Assembly (NCBI GenBank): GCA_905479515.1
Contig: CAJQMX010000267.1
Location: 1 to 5,586 of the forward strand
Length of the DNA stretch: 5,586 nt
Reading direction: 5' to 3'
Source: an uncultured Parasphingopyxis sp.
Lineage (GTDB): Bacteria > Pseudomonadota > Alphaproteobacteria > Sphingomonadales > Sphingomonadaceae
Shown: positions 3,530-5,586 of the stretch, one piece after another
How positions within the stretch are numbered: the first letter of the stretch is position 1
Layout: each line of letters starts with the position of its first letter
Translations under genes and position numbers: made by a program
Notes under the pieces: generated by a model
Databases searched by the model: none
Told to the model about the DNA's origin: nothing
What the model saw: the letters and a program-made list of their open reading frames with translations, nothing else

Positions 3530-5482
3530 TTACTGACACGCGAGACATTCGTCATAATCGGTTGAACCGGCGGTGGTCATCAGCTCGACCTTTTTCGGGT
3601 CGAGCGTATTGTCCGCCTCGACGCCGCCACCCGTTGCCGGCTCGCTCATCATCGTGTCGCCACCGGCAAAACCGGCGCGCTGGATCGATTTCGAACGCAG
3701 ATAGTAAAGCGACTTGATGCCCAGTTCCCAGGCGCGGAAGTGGAGCATCAGCAGGTCCCACTTGTCGACATCGGCCGGGATGAACAGGTTCAGTGACTGC
3801 GCCTGATCGATATAGGGCGTGCGGTCGGCGGCGAGTTCGAGCAGCCAGCGCTGGTCGATCTCGAAGCTGGTCTTGTAGGCATCCTTTTCCTCGGCGCTGA
3901 GGAAGTCGAGATGCTGGACGCTGCCGCCCTTTTCGAGGATCGAGTTCCAGACATTGTTGCTGTCCTTGCTCTTCTCCTGGAGCAATTTCTCGAGATGCGG
4001 GTTCTTGACCACGAAGCTGCCCGAGAGCGTCTTGTGGGTGTAGATATTCGCCGGGATCGGTTCGATACAGGCCGAGGCGCCGCCGCAGATGATGCTGATC
4101 GACGCGGTCGGTGCGATCGCCATCTTGCAGGAGAAGCGCTCCATCACGCCCTGATCGGCGGCATCGGGACATGGGCCCCGTTCCTTGGCAAGCATCATGC
4201 TGGCTTCGGAAGCCTTGGCCGAAACATGCTTGAAGATCTTGAGATTCCACGATTTTGCCAGCGCACTTTCGAAGCCGAGGCCGCGAGCCTGGAGGAAGCT
4301 GTGATAGCCCATCACGCCGAGACCGACGCTGCGTTCGCGCATCGCGCTATATTTCGCCCGCGCCATTTCTTCCGGCGCGCGGTCGATATAATCCTGCAGG
4401 ACATTGTCGAGGAAGCGCATGACATCCTCGATAAAGCCCTTCTCGACCGACCATTCATCCCATTTCTCGAGATTGAGCGAGGACAGGCAACACACTGCGG
4501 TCCTGTCCTCACCAAGATGATCACGACCCGTTGGCAGTGTGATCTCTGAACACAGATTGGAGGTGGAAACCTTGAGCCCGAGATCACGGTGATGCTTGGG
4601 CATCATCCGGTTTACCGTGTCGCTGAAGATGATATAGGGTTCGCCGGTGGCCAGTCGCGTTTCGACCAGCTTCTGGAACAGGCTGCGCGCATCGACGGTA
4701 CCGCGAACCGAACCGTCTTTCGGCGATTTCAATTCAAATTCCGTGCCGTCGCGGACTGCTTCCATGAATTCGTCGGTCAGCAATACGCCGTGATGCAGGT
4801 TCAGAGCCTTGCGGTTAAAGTCGCCGGAAGGCTTTCTGATTTCAAGAAATTCTTCGATTTCCGGATGGTTGACATCGAGATAGCAGGCGGCCGATCCACG
4901 GCGCAGCGAGCCCTGCGAAATCGCCAGGGTGAGGCTGTCCATCACCCGGACGAACGGAATGATGCCGGAGGTCTTGCCATTGAGGCCAACCGGTTCGCCG
5001 ATACCGCGCACGCTGCCCCAATAGGTGCCGATGCCGCCGCCGCGCGATGCGAGCCAGACATTCTCGTTCCAGGTGCCGACAATACCGTCCAGGCTGTCGG
5101 ACACGCTATTCAGATAGCAGGAGATGGGAAGGCCGCGGCCGGTGCCGCCATTGGACAGGACTGGCGTTGCGGGCATGAACCAGAGCCGCGAGATATAATC
5201 ATAGAGCCGCTGGGCATGTTCGGCATCGTCGGCATAGGCCGAGGCGACCCGGACGAAGAGATCCTGATAGCTTTCATCGGGAAGCAGGTAGCGGTCTTTC
5301 AGCGTTTCCTTGCCGAATTCGGTTAGCAACGCGTCGCGCGAATCATCCTTTTCAATCGGATGCAGCTGCGGGCGGATAGACTTGCTCGTAAGCTCCTCTT
5401 CCGCTTTGTTGTCAGGTTTAGGGGCGTCCATCGCCTCCATGACATCGTCTACCGTGACTTCTCCGTTACTCGCCAAATCCAT
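3530..5482 (-). CDS. nrdA: Ribonucleoside-diphosphate reductase, alpha subunit (R1)
   Basis: This is the catalytic subunit that reduces ribonucleoside diphosphates to deoxyribonucleotides with NrdB. Numbering here counts from the longest frame (ATG 5512, 660 aa). The thiyl-radical loop is N319-L-C321-S-E323. The redox pair is C132 (PISCYLN) and C341 (VCCLSSLNL). The phosphate loop is PTASIS (468-473), the radical-transfer pair is Y603-Y604 (SLYYLRS), and the C-terminal regenerating motif is C656-L-A-C659-Q. Two adjacent tyrosines and the nrdB partner place it in class I rather than class II. There is no N-terminal VxKRDG-type ATP-cone, so the overall activity site appears missing. The start is uncertain. 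The ATG at 5512 lies inside a 19-bp palindrome, whereas ATG 5491 and ATG 5482 follow AAAGGGG by 1 and 10 nt. I prefer 5482 (MDLASNGEV, 650 aa). nrdB follows on the same strand. Confidence 0.97.
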   Translation of the reverse strand: MDLASNGEVTVDDVMEAMDAPKPDNKAEEELTSKSIRPQLHPIEKDDSRDALLTEFGKETLKDRYLLPDESYQDLFVRVASAYADDAEHAQRLYDYISRLWFMPATPVLSNGGTGRGLPISCYLNSVSDSLDGIVGTWNENVWLASRGGGIGTYWGSVRGIGEPVGLNGKTSGIIPFVRVMDSLTLAISQGSLRRGSAACYLDVNHPEIEEFLEIRKPSGDFNRKALNLHHGVLLTDEFMEAVRDGTEFELKSPKDGSVRGTVDARSLFQKLVETRLATGEPYIIFSDTVNRMMPKHHRDLGLKVSTSNLCSEITLPTGRDHLGEDRTAVCCLSSLNLEKWDEWSVEKGFIEDVMRFLDNVLQDYIDRAPEEMARAKYSAMRERSVGLGVMGYHSFLQARGLGFESALAKSWNLKIFKHVSAKASEASMMLAKERGPCPDAADQGVMERFSCKMAIAPTASISIICGGASACIEPIPANIYTHKTLSGSFVVKNPHLEKLLQEKSKDSNNVWNSILEKGGSVQHLDFLSAEEKDAYKTSFEIDQRWLLELAADRTPYIDQAQSLNLFIPADVDKWDLLMLHFRAWELGIKSLYYLRSKSIQRAGFAGGDTMMSEPATGGGVEADNTLDPKKVELMTTAGSTDYDECLACQ

Positions 5483-5503
5483 TACCTTCATACCCCTTTC
5501 ACC

Positions 5504-5522
5504 ACATCCCATATAGGAATGT
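5504..5522. promoter_or_regulatory. 19-bp palindrome at the nrdA 5' end, candidate operator
   Basis: ACATCCC-ATATA-GGAATGT is a 7-5-7 inverted repeat with one mismatch. On the minus strand its centre gives TATATG, a possible -10 element, though no good -35 lies 17 bp upstream. The position, just before the preferred nrdA start, fits a regulator site. The AT-rich core resembles the general form of NrdR boxes, but it does not match their ACACwATATATwGTGT consensus closely. Confidence 0.4.
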
Positions 5523-5586
5523 TCTCACTTCGTTCGAGTCGGAAACTTTGTTCCTACACCCCTTTTGCGGCCTTGCGGAAACTCAT
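5523..5586. other. Upstream intergenic end of the window
   Basis: No supported gene is seen here. CGGAAACT occurs twice as a direct repeat (5540-5547 and 5576-5583). A minus-strand frame reads in from the window edge as MSFRKAAKGV and stops at a TAG; this could be the C-terminus of an upstream gene or chance. Confidence 0.3.

Noticed and set aside
3911..5326. Long plus-strand frames antisense to nrdA (212 and 245 aa) and minus-strand frames overlapping it
   Set aside because: Shadow frames of nrdA in GC-rich DNA without start signals or domains.

Overview
The window looks like a piece of an alphaproteobacterial chromosome, most likely from a sphingomonad (Sphingomonadales). This rests on the class I ribonucleotide reductase proteins, on their GC-rich codon use, and on a TCATCCTGAACTTGTTTCAGGA-type intergenic palindrome at 257-356 that I recognise from sphingomonads and erythrobacters. 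No similarity search was run, so the taxonomy is inference. Every protein gene I can support lies on the minus strand.

Right half (2345-5586): nrdA (alpha subunit) and nrdB (beta subunit) encode a complete class Ia-type ribonucleotide reductase, which makes deoxyribonucleotides for DNA synthesis. All catalytic, radical-transfer and metal-ligand residues I looked for are present. Neither subunit shows an ATP-cone. A 19-bp palindrome overlaps the longest possible nrdA start and argues for a start further downstream. The 132-bp nrdA-nrdB gap is filled with hairpin-forming repeats.

Middle (1250-2344): a visibly AT-richer cassette directly behind nrdB holds two overlapping genes. One is a small DUF4258-like protein, the candidate toxin. 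The other is an MqsA-like helix-turn-helix protein without a zinc finger, the candidate antitoxin and repressor. A strong minus-strand terminator follows. The palindrome TTGATCATAGGTCAA lies in the presumed promoter of the pair, only 6 bp after the nrdB stop. It recurs beyond the terminator, followed by a near-identical second copy. This gives three candidate operator sites and an exact 18-bp direct repeat flanking the cassette.

Left half (1-1250): a plus-strand promoter-hairpin-terminator arrangement at 1105-1241 could encode a small RNA of about 100 nt. Three small minus-strand genes follow: a 68-aa Cys-rich protein, a 45-aa basic protein with a GTG start that falls below usual ORF length cut-offs, and a KTSC-domain protein. 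The first 400 bases hold no convincing complete gene. They are a stack of palindromic intergenic elements, including one that can fold into a branched, cloverleaf-like structure.
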